Origin: Acerihabitans arboris
Lineage (GTDB): Bacteria; Pseudomonadota; Gammaproteobacteria; Enterobacterales; Enterobacteriaceae
DNA length: 64,000 bases
Reading direction: 5' to 3'
Assembly (NCBI RefSeq): GCF_010131535.1
Contig: NZ_WUBS01000014.1
Coordinates: 1 to 64,000 of the forward strand
The notes beneath the pieces are model-generated. The model was not told the origin of the DNA, searched no databases, and saw only the letters and a list, made by a program, of their open reading frames with translations. Shown here piece after piece: positions 49,202 to 57,526 of the stretch. The first letter of the stretch is position 1; every line of letters starts with the position of its first letter. The position numbers were made by a program, and so were the translations under genes.

Positions 49202-49307
49202 CCCGATAGCGGCCGGATCCGTTCCCTATGGGGCGCCATGATAGCTAAAAACAGTCGCCGTGCTTAAGCACGGGCCAGCCGCCGCTGGCCTTGGGCCGAT
49301 GGTATCA

Positions 49308-50507
49308 TCAGTTATGGTCCAGATGATGCAGCGCAAACAGTCCGATCAACACAATACCGAAAGTGATCACTAAGCTGAGACCGGCATTTTCGGTCAGCCA
49401 AAATATCGCCTGCGTGCCGCCTTCACCAAGCGCGCCAGATAAAGATAATAACCCGAGGTAAAATGTTTTTCGCTGGATGAACCGGGTCTGCATGGCCAGG
49501 CCGTATAACTGGCCGAATGCGATATAACCGCCGAACGCCAGCACGGCTAGTGAAAACAGTAAAATATAAAAATTGTGCATGCTCAGCACGATAAAAAGCA
49601 ATGCCGCTAAAATTGCAATCAGCCCGATGCTGGCATTACAGATACTATTTTGCCGGAAGATATCAGTGTGTCTGAGCAAGAAAAAGAGTAATACGACGAC
49701 AATCGCATCAAAAGATAACCAGATATTCACCCCCTCCTGTCCAAGGAAATGAGAATCCAGCGAGGGCAGGATCGTATAAACAATGGAACAGGCCGCCCAT
49801 ACTGAAAGCGCCGCCGTCCAAATCAGGAAAAATTTCTTATCAAATTCTGGTCGTTTTTCAAACATTGCAATGTTATATTCGGGACTGCTGACCTTGCCCA
49901 GACGGAAAAAATTAACTACCAGAGCCAGCAGTACCAGAATGATAAACGTGACTACCCCTTGATAAATCCCGATTGAAAAGAAAGCAAAAAATGGGCAGAT
50001 AAATGCCGACGCGTTAATAAGCATTAAATGTGTGTTAAAAATATCATGATTGATGTTGTTACCCACCAGGCTTTTGGCGTCCCGATCGGCTGATTCGAGC
50101 AGGCTGATCAGCATGGTGGTGGTAGCGCCGCCGCCGATCCCCGCAAGTAACGCAAAACCATAAACTGCTTGGGGATCCTGGCTGTATGCCATAAGCAGCA
50201 AGGAGGTAGCCTCAACTATTACTCCGGCGGTAAAAATAAACTCCCGCCGGATAAAAAGGCTAAGATAGCTGAACAGTAAAGGGGTGCAGCGATACATGAA
50301 CAAGATATACGAGTAATATAAACCTGTTTGCGCCATACTCATCTCACCGGCGCCAGCGAGTTTTAACGGTAATACGATAGCTACGCCAAGAAATAACAGG
50401 CGTTCAAGAAAATGCACGCACAAAAAATTAAGCAAACGATACCCGGCCTTCCTGACAGACGCTGCTTTTTGATCGGCAAAATTGGGTTTATTCAAAAAAT
50501 TTAACAT
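49308..50507 (-). CDS. MFS transporter, probable exporter of the peptide-modification operon
   Basis: A 399-residue protein with about twelve hydrophobic spans, for example FLERLLFLGVAIVLPLKL, LAGIGGGATTTMLISLLE and FSLAVLAFGGYIAFGQLYGLA. It belongs to the major facilitator type, but I cannot name a close family. Its ATG overlaps the stop of the enzyme gene in front (TGATG), so it is the last gene of a coupled operon with two RRE-oxidase genes and a 24-residue peptide. Export of the finished product is the likeliest role (inference). Confidence 0.8.
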   Translation of the reverse strand: MLNFLNKPNFADQKAASVRKAGYRLLNFLCVHFLERLLFLGVAIVLPLKLAGAGEMSMAQTGLYYSYILFMYRCTPLLFSYLSLFIRREFIFTAGVIVEATSLLLMAYSQDPQAVYGFALLAGIGGGATTTMLISLLESADRDAKSLVGNNINHDIFNTHLMLINASAFICPFFAFFSIGIYQGVVTFIILVLLALVVNFFRLGKVSSPEYNIAMFEKRPEFDKKFFLIWTAALSVWAACSIVYTILPSLDSHFLGQEGVNIWLSFDAIVVVLLFFLLRHTDIFRQNSICNASIGLIAILAALLFIVLSMHNFYILLFSLAVLAFGGYIAFGQLYGLAMQTRFIQRKTFYLGLLSLSGALGEGGTQAIFWLTENAGLSLVITFGIVLIGLFALHHLDHN

Positions 50508-51499
50508 CAGTAATTGTACACTCGTCTCAGGTCGTTTTTTTGGCTATAAAATTCTACTATCTGCCGGTCTTCCTCAAAGAGCATTTCAATAAGATTGCAA
50601 ATATGCACCAGAATAACATTCTGCTCCTCAACAGCAATAACGGGAATTTCTCTCAACAGATTCAGGGTTATCAAATCATGGTCGCTCTCTTCGTTAATAT
50701 CCGAATGTGTTATTATTGGGTTATAAAATTCTTCCGGCAGACCTTTATTGATGCATGCATCAATAAAGGTATTGTTAAACATCTGACTTGGTGTTTCAAA
50801 CAGCAAGAGGGCGCTGAAGAAGCTCAAGAAATGCTGGCGGGCATAAACGCCCAGGCTGGCATTAGCCATAAATGTAGCGGGTAATGGCTGCCGTGCCAAC
50901 AATACCGATTCATCGATGCCAACCTCGCTCAGGCATGCCAGCAACATTTTATCATGGTCATACTCCTCGATAAACAGGCCCAGCAGCAGGGCACGTATAT
51001 TTTCATTCAGGTTATGGCTTAACGCGGGGGCAATAAGCGCCGGTGACATTTTCACGAGATGATAGTATTCCATAGCAAAACCAATAATTTCATTATTTGT
51101 TATTTTCCCTGAGACCATTCGACTATAAAATGGTGAGTCTCCGGCATTATATTGCCATTTTCGCACTACGGGGAGCAAACGACTAAAATAAAAATCCTCA
51201 CCGCTAAGCGCGCCGGTTTGCTTGATTTGCATGCCGTCATCTATCAGGCCCAGCTTATCCAGGCGTTGAATGATTTCTACACAACAGAAACCTTCGTTTT
51301 CTGAAAATTTCTGTATTAAGTTCTTGGTACTGTATTTACCTTTCGCTAACGTTTTCAGGAATAGGAATAGTTTGTTTTTTGTTTCCGGCTCCACGGTAAT
51401 ATCGCAGCCCTGTTCATGATAATGCAAGGCAATACCGGTATCATTAGTCGTAATAGCAACCCCTTTTCTTAATCGTGGAAAACAGAAAAAATTATTCAT
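50507..51499 (-). CDS. PqqD-like/haem-oxygenase-like oxidase fusion (copy B)
   Basis: A 330-residue protein of two parts. Residues 10-90 look like a PqqD-type winged helix (RiPP recognition element): TNDTGIALHYHEQGCDITV, LFLFLKTLAKGKYSTKNLIQ and VEIIQRLDKLGLIDDG. Residues 105-310 have the all-helical haem-oxygenase/PqqC/TenA-like fold with a possible di-iron set: E144 and H147 (MEYYHL), E179-x2-H182 (EEYDHDK), E235, H265, E271 and H274. The same residues occur at the same spacing in copy A. Such domains oxidise amino-acid or peptide substrates with oxygen. Substrate unknown; the 24-residue peptide at the operon head is the prime candidate. Confidence 0.7.
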   Translation of the reverse strand: MNNFFCFPRLRKGVAITTNDTGIALHYHEQGCDITVEPETKNKLFLFLKTLAKGKYSTKNLIQKFSENEGFCCVEIIQRLDKLGLIDDGMQIKQTGALSGEDFYFSRLLPVVRKWQYNAGDSPFYSRMVSGKITNNEIIGFAMEYYHLVKMSPALIAPALSHNLNENIRALLLGLFIEEYDHDKMLLACLSEVGIDESVLLARQPLPATFMANASLGVYARQHFLSFFSALLLFETPSQMFNNTFIDACINKGLPEEFYNPIITHSDINEESDHDLITLNLLREIPVIAVEEQNVILVHICNLIEMLFEEDRQIVEFYSQKNDLRRVYNY

Positions 51500-51523
51500 G
51501 ATAGTATTACCCCGTTGGTGAGA

Positions 51524-52498
51524 TCAGATTAGTCGCAAAAGAGTATGGGAGTGAGAATAATAATTCCATATTGCACGGTAATAGGCATCATAAAGTTCGA
51601 CAAAAAGGTGTGTTTGTCTTTTCATTTTAATTAATGCGTCTCGCGAAATCACCGGGATATTGGCGAACAGCTGCCGGCCAAAACTGGTATGGTTATGCTC
51701 CATATTGATAATGGAATGAGACTTGATTTTCTCAACAAACTGCCCGTCCATTCTCCCCGACTGCTCCATCGCAATGACATAGCTATCCACTTCGGCGTCC
51801 TTGCCTTCGATCACCTCCATCGTGCTAAAAAAGAACAGCGGGTCGTTGGCCGACCAATAGGCAAGGGAATTGGCTAATCCCAGCGTTTCCGGCAGGGGGA
51901 CTGAGTTGATAATATCCTGTTCGTCCATACCGAGTAATGTTAAAGCGGAAAGAATGATCTCCGCATGTCCATTTTCGTTGCAAAAAACAGTATTCATCGC
52001 CTGTCTGGTCTTGCGGCAACCGTGAAAATAAAGGGCATGGGCATCAAATGAACTGCCGCGCGCAAGTAGGTGATAATTTTCTATCGCCACGCCGACAAAC
52101 ACATTTTCAGGTATTTCACTAGGGGTATTACATTTTTTCCAGAATATATTGTTATATAATGATTTATCCATCAGGCGGTTTTGCACATCTTCTATTTCAA
52201 GTATCGCTTCTTTTCCTGAGAGGAACTCCGTCGGTAAATTTCTAGTCAATAACCCCGATTCCGACAAACAATCTATAAGCAAGGCTGCGTCTTCACAGGA
52301 TATTTGCGTTTTATTTTTCTTAATGATATCTGGTATTGATGTTTTACCGTCTAATAATAACAGGAAATTATATGCTTCATTGGGGGTTACAGGTAATACG
52401 TTGATGCTGAATTCGTCTTCGTCAGTGATCGCCAGCAGATGATTGTTTGATAAAGATAACGTGCAATTTAAATGCGGACAATAATTTAATTCGCTCAT
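51524..52498 (-). CDS. PqqD-like/haem-oxygenase-like oxidase fusion (copy A)
   Basis: A 324-residue paralogue of the next gene. Residues 8-88 form the PqqD-like part, with the family line VTPNEAYNFLLLLDGKTSI followed by LLIDCLSESGLL. Residues 125-310 form the haem-oxygenase-like part. Possible metal ligands are E140 and H143 (IENYHL), E175-x2-H178 (ENGHAE), E228, H261, E267 and H270. The order E...H, E-x2-H, E, H-x5-E-x2-H is kept in both copies. The ATG at 52498 has GGAG 8 bases upstream; the ATG at 52504 is too close. It is separated from the peptide ORF by a hairpin and from copy B by 24 bases. Confidence 0.7.
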   Translation of the reverse strand: MSELNYCPHLNCTLSLSNNHLLAITDEDEFSINVLPVTPNEAYNFLLLLDGKTSIPDIIKKNKTQISCEDAALLIDCLSESGLLTRNLPTEFLSGKEAILEIEDVQNRLMDKSLYNNIFWKKCNTPSEIPENVFVGVAIENYHLLARGSSFDAHALYFHGCRKTRQAMNTVFCNENGHAEIILSALTLLGMDEQDIINSVPLPETLGLANSLAYWSANDPLFFFSTMEVIEGKDAEVDSYVIAMEQSGRMDGQFVEKIKSHSIINMEHNHTSFGRQLFANIPVISRDALIKMKRQTHLFVELYDAYYRAIWNYYSHSHTLLRLI

Positions 52499-52512
52499 GA
52501 CCATTACTCCAT

Positions 52513-52540
52513 GAAGAAAGGCACCTCAAGGAGATGCCTT
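52513..52540 (-). terminator. Hairpin between the peptide ORF and the oxidase genes
   Basis: On the minus strand AAGGCATCTC, loop CTT, GAGGTGCCTT form a 10-bp stem (one G-T pair), followed by a T-rich tail TCTTC. It starts 15 bases after the peptide ORF. Such weak terminators often let a precursor peptide be made in excess over its modifying enzymes (inference). Confidence 0.55.
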
Positions 52541-52554
52541 ATTGGTTTGGGCTA

Positions 52555-52629
52555 TCATAGGTGCAAAGGCATCAGGACAGGATGTGTTTTTTTTGCCACA
52601 ATGATAATTTTATGGGATTTTATGTTCAT
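52555..52629 (-). CDS. 24-residue peptide, candidate RiPP precursor
   Basis: A short frame with a near-ideal ribosome binding site: AGAGGAG ends five bases before the ATG at 52629. The product reads MNIKSHKIIIVAKK followed by THPVLMPLHL: basic, with a hydrophobic centre and three histidines. It is the first frame of an operon with two enzymes carrying PqqD-like domains and an exporter, and a hairpin follows it. Size and context recall PqqA (about 23 residues) before PqqC/PqqD. It has no recognised relatives in my knowledge. Translation and modification are inferred from position and signal strength. A leader-peptide role is the main alternative. Confidence 0.55.
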   Translation of the reverse strand: MNIKSHKIIIVAKKTHPVLMPLHL

Positions 52630-53148
52630 GGTTACTCCTCTTTTGGGTTGAAAATGCGTACTGTAAACTGTCCAGCACGCGGGTGTGTTTAGCTCGGTTT
52701 ATAATTTGAATTTCGCAGTAAATGAATAAACCCCATTGTTTATTCTATAATTAGCCAAATTCAAAATAATTAGATTAAAATTGATGATCAATATTCAATG
52801 AAAGTTATGTCTCCCGTACTAAATTAGTATTTATTCGCGAGCCACGCTTTCATAAAATAACCAATCTGCCTGGCCAGTGACTTTAACTTAAATCATACGT
52901 GGACAGATTGCAATATCAAAATCATATAAAATTTCCTGATAGACTGACTGTTAATGTTGGGGCGGTTTTTCTCAGATAAATAAAAGCAAATGAATAAAAT
53001 ATGCAAATAATATATATCATATGAATGCGATATTGTTTTGCTGATTATGGGTTTAATTTTTTAAAATTACGGTCATGCAAATTGCTTATTTGATAAGATC
53101 GGCCGGCATCGTATATTTCAACAGGCTGAAATCAATATACTTTTAGCC

Positions 53149-53313
53149 ATGCTTGGGAATGGGGTTGCTTATGCATTTATAGGCGGGGTTGATTCTGAAT
53201 GGCAAATTGCCGGATTGATTTTAGGGTTAACCACAATTTTTTTGTCTGAATATTTCCCAAGTCATATTAAAGCGCATCTTAATAAAAATATTCTCAAGAA
53301 TTTCTTGAAATAA
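53149..53313 (+). CDS. Short membrane protein frame, possibly a gene remnant
   Basis: A 54-codon frame reading MLGNGVAYAFIGG, then WQIAGLILGLTTIFLSEYF and a basic C-terminus (KAHLNKNILKNFLK). The frame stays open for 36 codons upstream (EINILLA precedes the ATG) without another start, so it may be the tail of a longer decayed membrane protein. No ribosome binding site is seen. The surrounding 964 bases (52630-53593) are very AT-rich and otherwise hold only the promoter region of the peptide operon. I do not recognise the family. Confidence 0.35.
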   Translation: MLGNGVAYAFIGGVDSEWQIAGLILGLTTIFLSEYFPSHIKAHLNKNILKNFLK

Positions 53314-53593
53314 CGGGTGCATTGATAAACCTGTTTCATCACTGCAGTAACGGATTTTCGGGGTATAACATTCAAAAGGAGAACTATTATCGGTCATGGC
53401 GGTAATGTCCTGGGGGTTAAAGTCTTAATAAGCACATTTTAGGGATAAGGAATTCTTAGTCAAGTCACGATAAGGTGAGCTGGCGGGGCGGGGGCGGAGA
53501 CCCGATTTTATGATCTATTTTCGTAAAGCTGTTCACGGTTTATTTATAAGACGCACTAAAAAGTATTAGCTTATAAATAACTATACCAGCAGA

Positions 53594-54739
53594 TTACCCC
53601 TTCTGAAATCGTTCAAACCTGCCCAACGCCTCGTCAACGGCAACCTGTAGCTCCGGTCGCGGGACCGTGAACCAGGTCCATTTTTGCACCAGCAGCCTGC
53701 CCGCCGGGCGGTCCATCTTCAGATCAAGCGCGGCCACGATGTCGTCGCCCACCAGCACCGGCAGCGCGAAATAACCCAATACCCTTTTGTCGGCGGGTAC
53801 GTAGGCTTCAAAGCGGTGTTCATACCCAAAGAACAGCTGCAGCCGTTTGCGTTGAATCACCAGGGGATCAAAGGGCGACAGGATCGCGGTGCGTGGCGCT
53901 GGTGGCAGCTCAATGACTTGTTCCAGCGCTGCGGGGACGGTCCAATGCTGGATTTTGGCATGGTTGTCGATATGAACCGGCACCAGCTGTTTTTTTTTCT
54001 CCGCCGCGTCGATAAGCGTACGGACCGCCCCCTTCGCTCCCACATTGCCAAAGCAAATTGAATCCAGGCTGACCATACCCTGGGAGCGCAGGGCCCGCTC
54101 AACAAGATAGTGGGCGTACTGCTGTTCGGTGGCCGGGCGGGGACGGCGGGGCCAGCCGAAATGACGAGCGGATAAATCGTAGCTTTTTAACATGCCGGTA
54201 CGTTTGCTGACCGTCAGGTCGCCGCTGAAAAAGCCATAGCGCAGCGCGCGCCTTGACGGTTTGCGACTGCCCCAGGGGTGGGTTTTCTCCACCAGCACAT
54301 CGTCGTTGATATCCCGGATCGACAGCGCGCCGTCGTCGCGGATGCGTTTGAGCAGCGCGGCGTAATGCTGCGCATCCAGGTCGGCATACGATGCGTGGGG
54401 CTTGGCGCGAAACTGGTTCATGGCCGGCAGGAACATGCGGTAATCCGCCGTCGGCACATAGGCCAGGGCATGGGTCCAGTATTCAAACACCGATTTGGCG
54501 CCCGACTGAGCCAGCTCCAGGTCGGCGCGCCGGTAGGCGGGAATGCGTGAATAAAGGATATGATGATGGCTGCGTTCGATAACGTTGATCGTATCAATCT
54601 GCACATACCCGAGATGCCCGGTGGCCAGGCGCACGGCGTCCGGTCCTTCACCGAAAGGCGCGGCAACATCAAGCCGCTGCGCCCGCAGCCAGATTGCGCG
54701 GGCTTGTCGGGCGGTCACCGGGATAGAAGATTTGGTCAT
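53594..54739 (-). CDS. DNA glycosylase of the YcaQ/AlkX family (winged-helix, HTH_42)
   Basis: A 381-residue protein of the HTH_42 family. The catalytic QxD motif of E. coli YcaQ is present as Q47-I-D49 in GYVQIDTINVIERSHHHIL. Further family blocks are FEYWTHALAYVP, LSPFDPLVIQRKRLQLFFGYEHRFEAYVP and YFALPVLVGDDIVAALDLK. YcaQ unhooks interstrand DNA crosslinks and removes N7-alkylguanine. Similar proteins that protect producers of DNA-alkylating natural products exist (AZL-type), but no such pathway is seen here. It is a single gene, divergent from the IclR operon. Confidence 0.87.
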   Translation of the reverse strand: MTKSSIPVTARQARAIWLRAQRLDVAAPFGEGPDAVRLATGHLGYVQIDTINVIERSHHHILYSRIPAYRRADLELAQSGAKSVFEYWTHALAYVPTADYRMFLPAMNQFRAKPHASYADLDAQHYAALLKRIRDDGALSIRDINDDVLVEKTHPWGSRKPSRRALRYGFFSGDLTVSKRTGMLKSYDLSARHFGWPRRPRPATEQQYAHYLVERALRSQGMVSLDSICFGNVGAKGAVRTLIDAAEKKKQLVPVHIDNHAKIQHWTVPAALEQVIELPPAPRTAILSPFDPLVIQRKRLQLFFGYEHRFEAYVPADKRVLGYFALPVLVGDDIVAALDLKMDRPAGRLLVQKWTWFTVPRPELQVAVDEALGRFERFQKG

Positions 54740-54927
54740 AGAGTTATCTTTTCACAATGATGGAAAAAAAACGCCTGAAATATTCACCTGAGCTTAATTG
54801 AGGGATTAAAAAAAGTCATGCGGTAAGCTGCGGGCTGTTATGTTTCGCCGGGCCGTATCCTGTACAGTACTGGTCGGTTTTATCCTTGCCTGCTTTCGCT
54901 CGCATTATTCCCTATTTTGGTGCGAAA

Positions 54928-54943
54928 GCACCATTATGGTGCA
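54928..54943. promoter_or_regulatory. Consensus NtrC-binding site
   Basis: GCACCATTATGGTGCA is an exact fit to GCACY N5 GGTGCA, as good as the distal glnA enhancer in this window. A second, partly overlapping dyad GGTGC-GAAA-GCACC begins at 54919. It lies about 250 bases upstream of the IclR gene that heads the amino-acid importer-hutF unit. I found no clear sigma-54 promoter (GG N10 GC with TGGCAC) between the site and the gene. Confidence 0.55.
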
Positions 54944-55193
54944 AAATATTTTATGTTTTGTGCGCTCCAGCCTCTGCATACGCCGCATTACCCCATTTCA
55001 TCGCTTCGCTGTCTATGCCTGCCCTGGTTCGAGCGCTTTTTTGCTTGACTCAGCGTACCTTTAAAAACGATAAAAATCATCTATTAATAATGTAGGGAAA
55101 GCCGTATTCCCACGTGGTGAGACTCTATTCTCATATTATGGCATGGATCCTGCTTATCCCAGGTTATCTCTTTTGCTTAATACGAAGTCACCT

Positions 55194-55958
55194 ATGCCCG
55201 ATATCCCAGCGCAAAGTCAGGTCGATGGTGTGGAAAACATCTCCTCCCATGAGCGTGTCTTAATGATTTTAAAAGTGCTGGCGCAATTTGGCCGTCCGGT
55301 TAACGCGGCGGAGTTAATGAAGGCCACCGGCCTGGCCAAGAGTACGCTTTACCGCCAGTTGGTGATGTTAAAGCGTTGGGGCTTTGTATTTGAATCAGGC
55401 AATTTATATGCGCCCGGCCCGGTCAGCCTGCAGCTCTCCCTGGGATTTAACGCTGTGTCTATGCTGACGCAATACGCCCGCCCGGAAATGCAATGGCTCT
55501 CCGATCTTTCACGTGAAACGGTGGCTATCACGGTTGCCGTGAATGCCCAGGCGGTCTGCGTCGACATGATCGAGGCGCCCCAGTCGCTGCGCTGCTCTTT
55601 TGAGAAGGGGCGCAGCCTGCCGTTAAGGGATGGCGCCACCGCTAAGTGTCTGTTGGCCCATCTGCCTGAGCTGGACAGGAAACATATTCTCCAGGCGGAA
55701 TTTCCCGATGCGGCCGAGAAAAACGACAGGCAAGCACAGCTGGAGGACATTCGCACCCAAGGTTATGCCTGCAGCCACGGTGAGGTGGACGACGGTGTTT
55801 GGGGGATTAGCGTGCCCTTGTTTGCCTCCGGCAGGTTTTTACTGGGCGTGTTATCGCTAATGGCGCCTTTGCAACGGGTCGCCGATCGGCAGCCGCAGTT
55901 GATAAGCCTCACCACCGAGGCCGCGGAACGTATAAATAATCACCTGCAAATAGGTTGA
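55194..55958 (+). CDS. IclR family transcriptional regulator
   Basis: A regulator of 254 residues (271 if it starts at the ATG 55143). The winged helix-turn-helix reads SSHERVLMILKVLAQFGRPVNAAELMKATGLAKSTLYRQL. The ligand domain (residues 95-250) has ARPEMQWLSDLSRETVAITV, the SLPLRDGATAKCLLAHL segment and a GISVPLF strand. IclR proteins sense small carboxylates. It ends 35 bases before the ABC binding-protein gene and probably controls that operon. Confidence 0.87.
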   Translation: MPDIPAQSQVDGVENISSHERVLMILKVLAQFGRPVNAAELMKATGLAKSTLYRQLVMLKRWGFVFESGNLYAPGPVSLQLSLGFNAVSMLTQYARPEMQWLSDLSRETVAITVAVNAQAVCVDMIEAPQSLRCSFEKGRSLPLRDGATAKCLLAHLPELDRKHILQAEFPDAAEKNDRQAQLEDIRTQGYACSHGEVDDGVWGISVPLFASGRFLLGVLSLMAPLQRVADRQPQLISLTTEAAERINNHLQIG

Positions 55959-55993
55959 TTTTCACTCTTCTATTGATTCAAAAGGAAAGAACC

Positions 55994-56746
55994 ATGTCCA
56001 TCATTCGTCCCGTTTTAACCAGTCTGTTCGCCGCCGGCATATTATGCCTGTCCGCAACCTCTTTTGCGCAGGATGCTCAACCTATTAAAGCGGTAACCGA
56101 TGCCACATTCCCACCGATGGAGTATATGGAGAACGGTAAGTTTGCCGGGTTTGATATCGAACTGGTCGAGGCGATCGGGCATGTGCTTAACCGGCCTATC
56201 GCTTGGACCAACGTGGATTTTAAAGGCCTGGTGCCCAGCGTGACCGCCCAACGCGCCGATATTGCGGTCTCAGCCATCTATATCACCCCCGCGCGCGCGG
56301 AAGTGATCGACTTTACGCACTCTTACCTGAGCGGTGGCCTGGTGGCGATGGTTAAAGAGGGCAATACCACGATCAACACCCTGGATGATCTGAAAGGCAA
56401 GAAAATCAGCGTTCAGGTGGGGACTAAATCGGTACAGTGGCTGCGCGACAATATTCCGTCGGCCCAACTGGTGGAGGTCGAGAAAAACCAGCAGATGTTC
56501 AGCCTGGTGGACATCGGACGGGTTGATGCCGCTGTCACCGGCAAACCGGCGGCGTTCCAATATGCGCGCACCAAAGGCGGCGTTCGGATATTGGCCGATC
56601 AGCTGACCACCGAAGAATATGGTATTGCCGTACAGAAGAACCAGCCAAAGCTGACGGCGGATATCAATGGGGCGCTTGATCAGCTCAAGGCCAACGGTAC
56701 TTATGCGGCCCTGGTACAAAAATGGTTCCCCACTACGACGAAATAG
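55994..56746 (+). CDS. Amino-acid ABC importer, periplasmic binding protein
   Basis: A 250-residue family 3 binding protein. The signal peptide MSIIRPVLTSLFAAGILCLSA ends near ATSFAQD. The mature part has KAVTDATFPPMEYMENGKFAGFDIELVEAIG, the substrate-site arginine in ITPARAEVIDFTHSY, and the hinge KGKKISVQVGTKS. The ATG at 55994 follows AGGAAA; an in-frame ATG at 55955 overlaps the IclR gene. Relatives bind histidine, arginine, glutamine or derivatives. With hutF downstream, a histidine-breakdown intermediate is the likeliest ligand (inference). Confidence 0.9.
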   Translation: MSIIRPVLTSLFAAGILCLSATSFAQDAQPIKAVTDATFPPMEYMENGKFAGFDIELVEAIGHVLNRPIAWTNVDFKGLVPSVTAQRADIAVSAIYITPARAEVIDFTHSYLSGGLVAMVKEGNTTINTLDDLKGKKISVQVGTKSVQWLRDNIPSAQLVEVEKNQQMFSLVDIGRVDAAVTGKPAAFQYARTKGGVRILADQLTTEEYGIAVQKNQPKLTADINGALDQLKANGTYAALVQKWFPTTTK

Positions 56747-56851
56747 GAACGACCGAATAAGAACGGCTCGATAAGGCATGCGCATTATGTCATCGGCTTT
56801 TAAGCGTTGATTTAAATACCTGTACCTGCGGCACAATACACGGAAATACCT

Positions 56852-57526
56852 ATGAATCTAGACCTGAACTTTTCACCTGTCTTTGCTGGAGCCGGATTGT
56901 TGCTTCAAGGCACGATAGTGACCGTTGAAATCACGCTTTGCGCATTGCTCTTGAGTTGTACGCTTGGATTGCTATTAGGTATTGGCCGTCTTAATCCCGA
57001 ACGGCGAGTTATCTACGTCCTGTGCAGCGCCTACGTGGCGTTGATTCGGGGCACGCCGCTCCTGGTACAGCTGTTTATCTGGTATTACGGGCTTCCTCGC
57101 CTTGGCCTGGTGCTGCCGTCATTTTTCTGTGGCGTTATCGGCCTGGGATTGTATTCGAGTTCCTATGTGGCGGAAGTGGTACGCGGCTCTATTCAATCCA
57201 TTGAAAAAGGGCAGAATGAAGCCGCGCGCTCGCTGGGCATGTCCGGCGGCCAGGCGATGTATAAAATTATCCTGCCGCAGGCCGTTATCCGGATGATACC
57301 GCCGCTGGGTAATGAATTTATCGCGTTGATCAAGAATTCAGCGCTGGTGTCGCTTATCACCATCCAGGACGTGATGCAGGCGGGATCGACGATTATCAGT
57401 AATTCCTACCGGGATCTGGAAACCTATCTGGTTATCGCCGCGGTGTACTTCTGCCTGACGGGAATCTCTGTTTTGGCATTGCGTTATGGTGAAAAACGGC
57501 TCAAATCGAAAGGGGCGCTGCAATGA
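56852..57526 (+). CDS. Amino-acid ABC importer permease
   Basis: A 224-residue permease of the HisM/GlnP group, with about five spans. It opens [23 protein letters not shown] and has the [20 protein letters not shown] segment of polar amino-acid permeases. The EAA loop reads [25 protein letters not shown]. Since one permease gene only is present it should form a homodimer. The stop overlaps the ATPase start (ATGA at 57523). Confidence 0.92.
   Translation: MNLDLNFSPVFAGAGLLLQGTIVTVEITLCALLLSCTLGLLLGIGRLNPERRVIYVLCSAYVALIRGTPLLVQLFIWYYGLPRLGLVLPSFFCGVIGLGLYSSSYVAEVVRGSIQSIEKGQNEAARSLGMSGGQAMYKIILPQAVIRMIPPLGNEFIALIKNSALVSLITIQDVMQAGSTIISNSYRDLETYLVIAAVYFCLTGISVLALRYGEKRLKSKGALQ

Noticed and set aside
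49258-49290. Palindrome CCGTGCTTAAGCACGG and hairpin GGCCAGC/GCTGGCC between convergent genes
   Set aside because: Good stems but no T run on either side, so I do not call a terminator; the region may still end transcription by other means.
54840-55095. Short + strand frames before the IclR gene
   Set aside because: No ribosome binding site or recognisable motif; the stretch looks like a regulatory region with an NtrC site.
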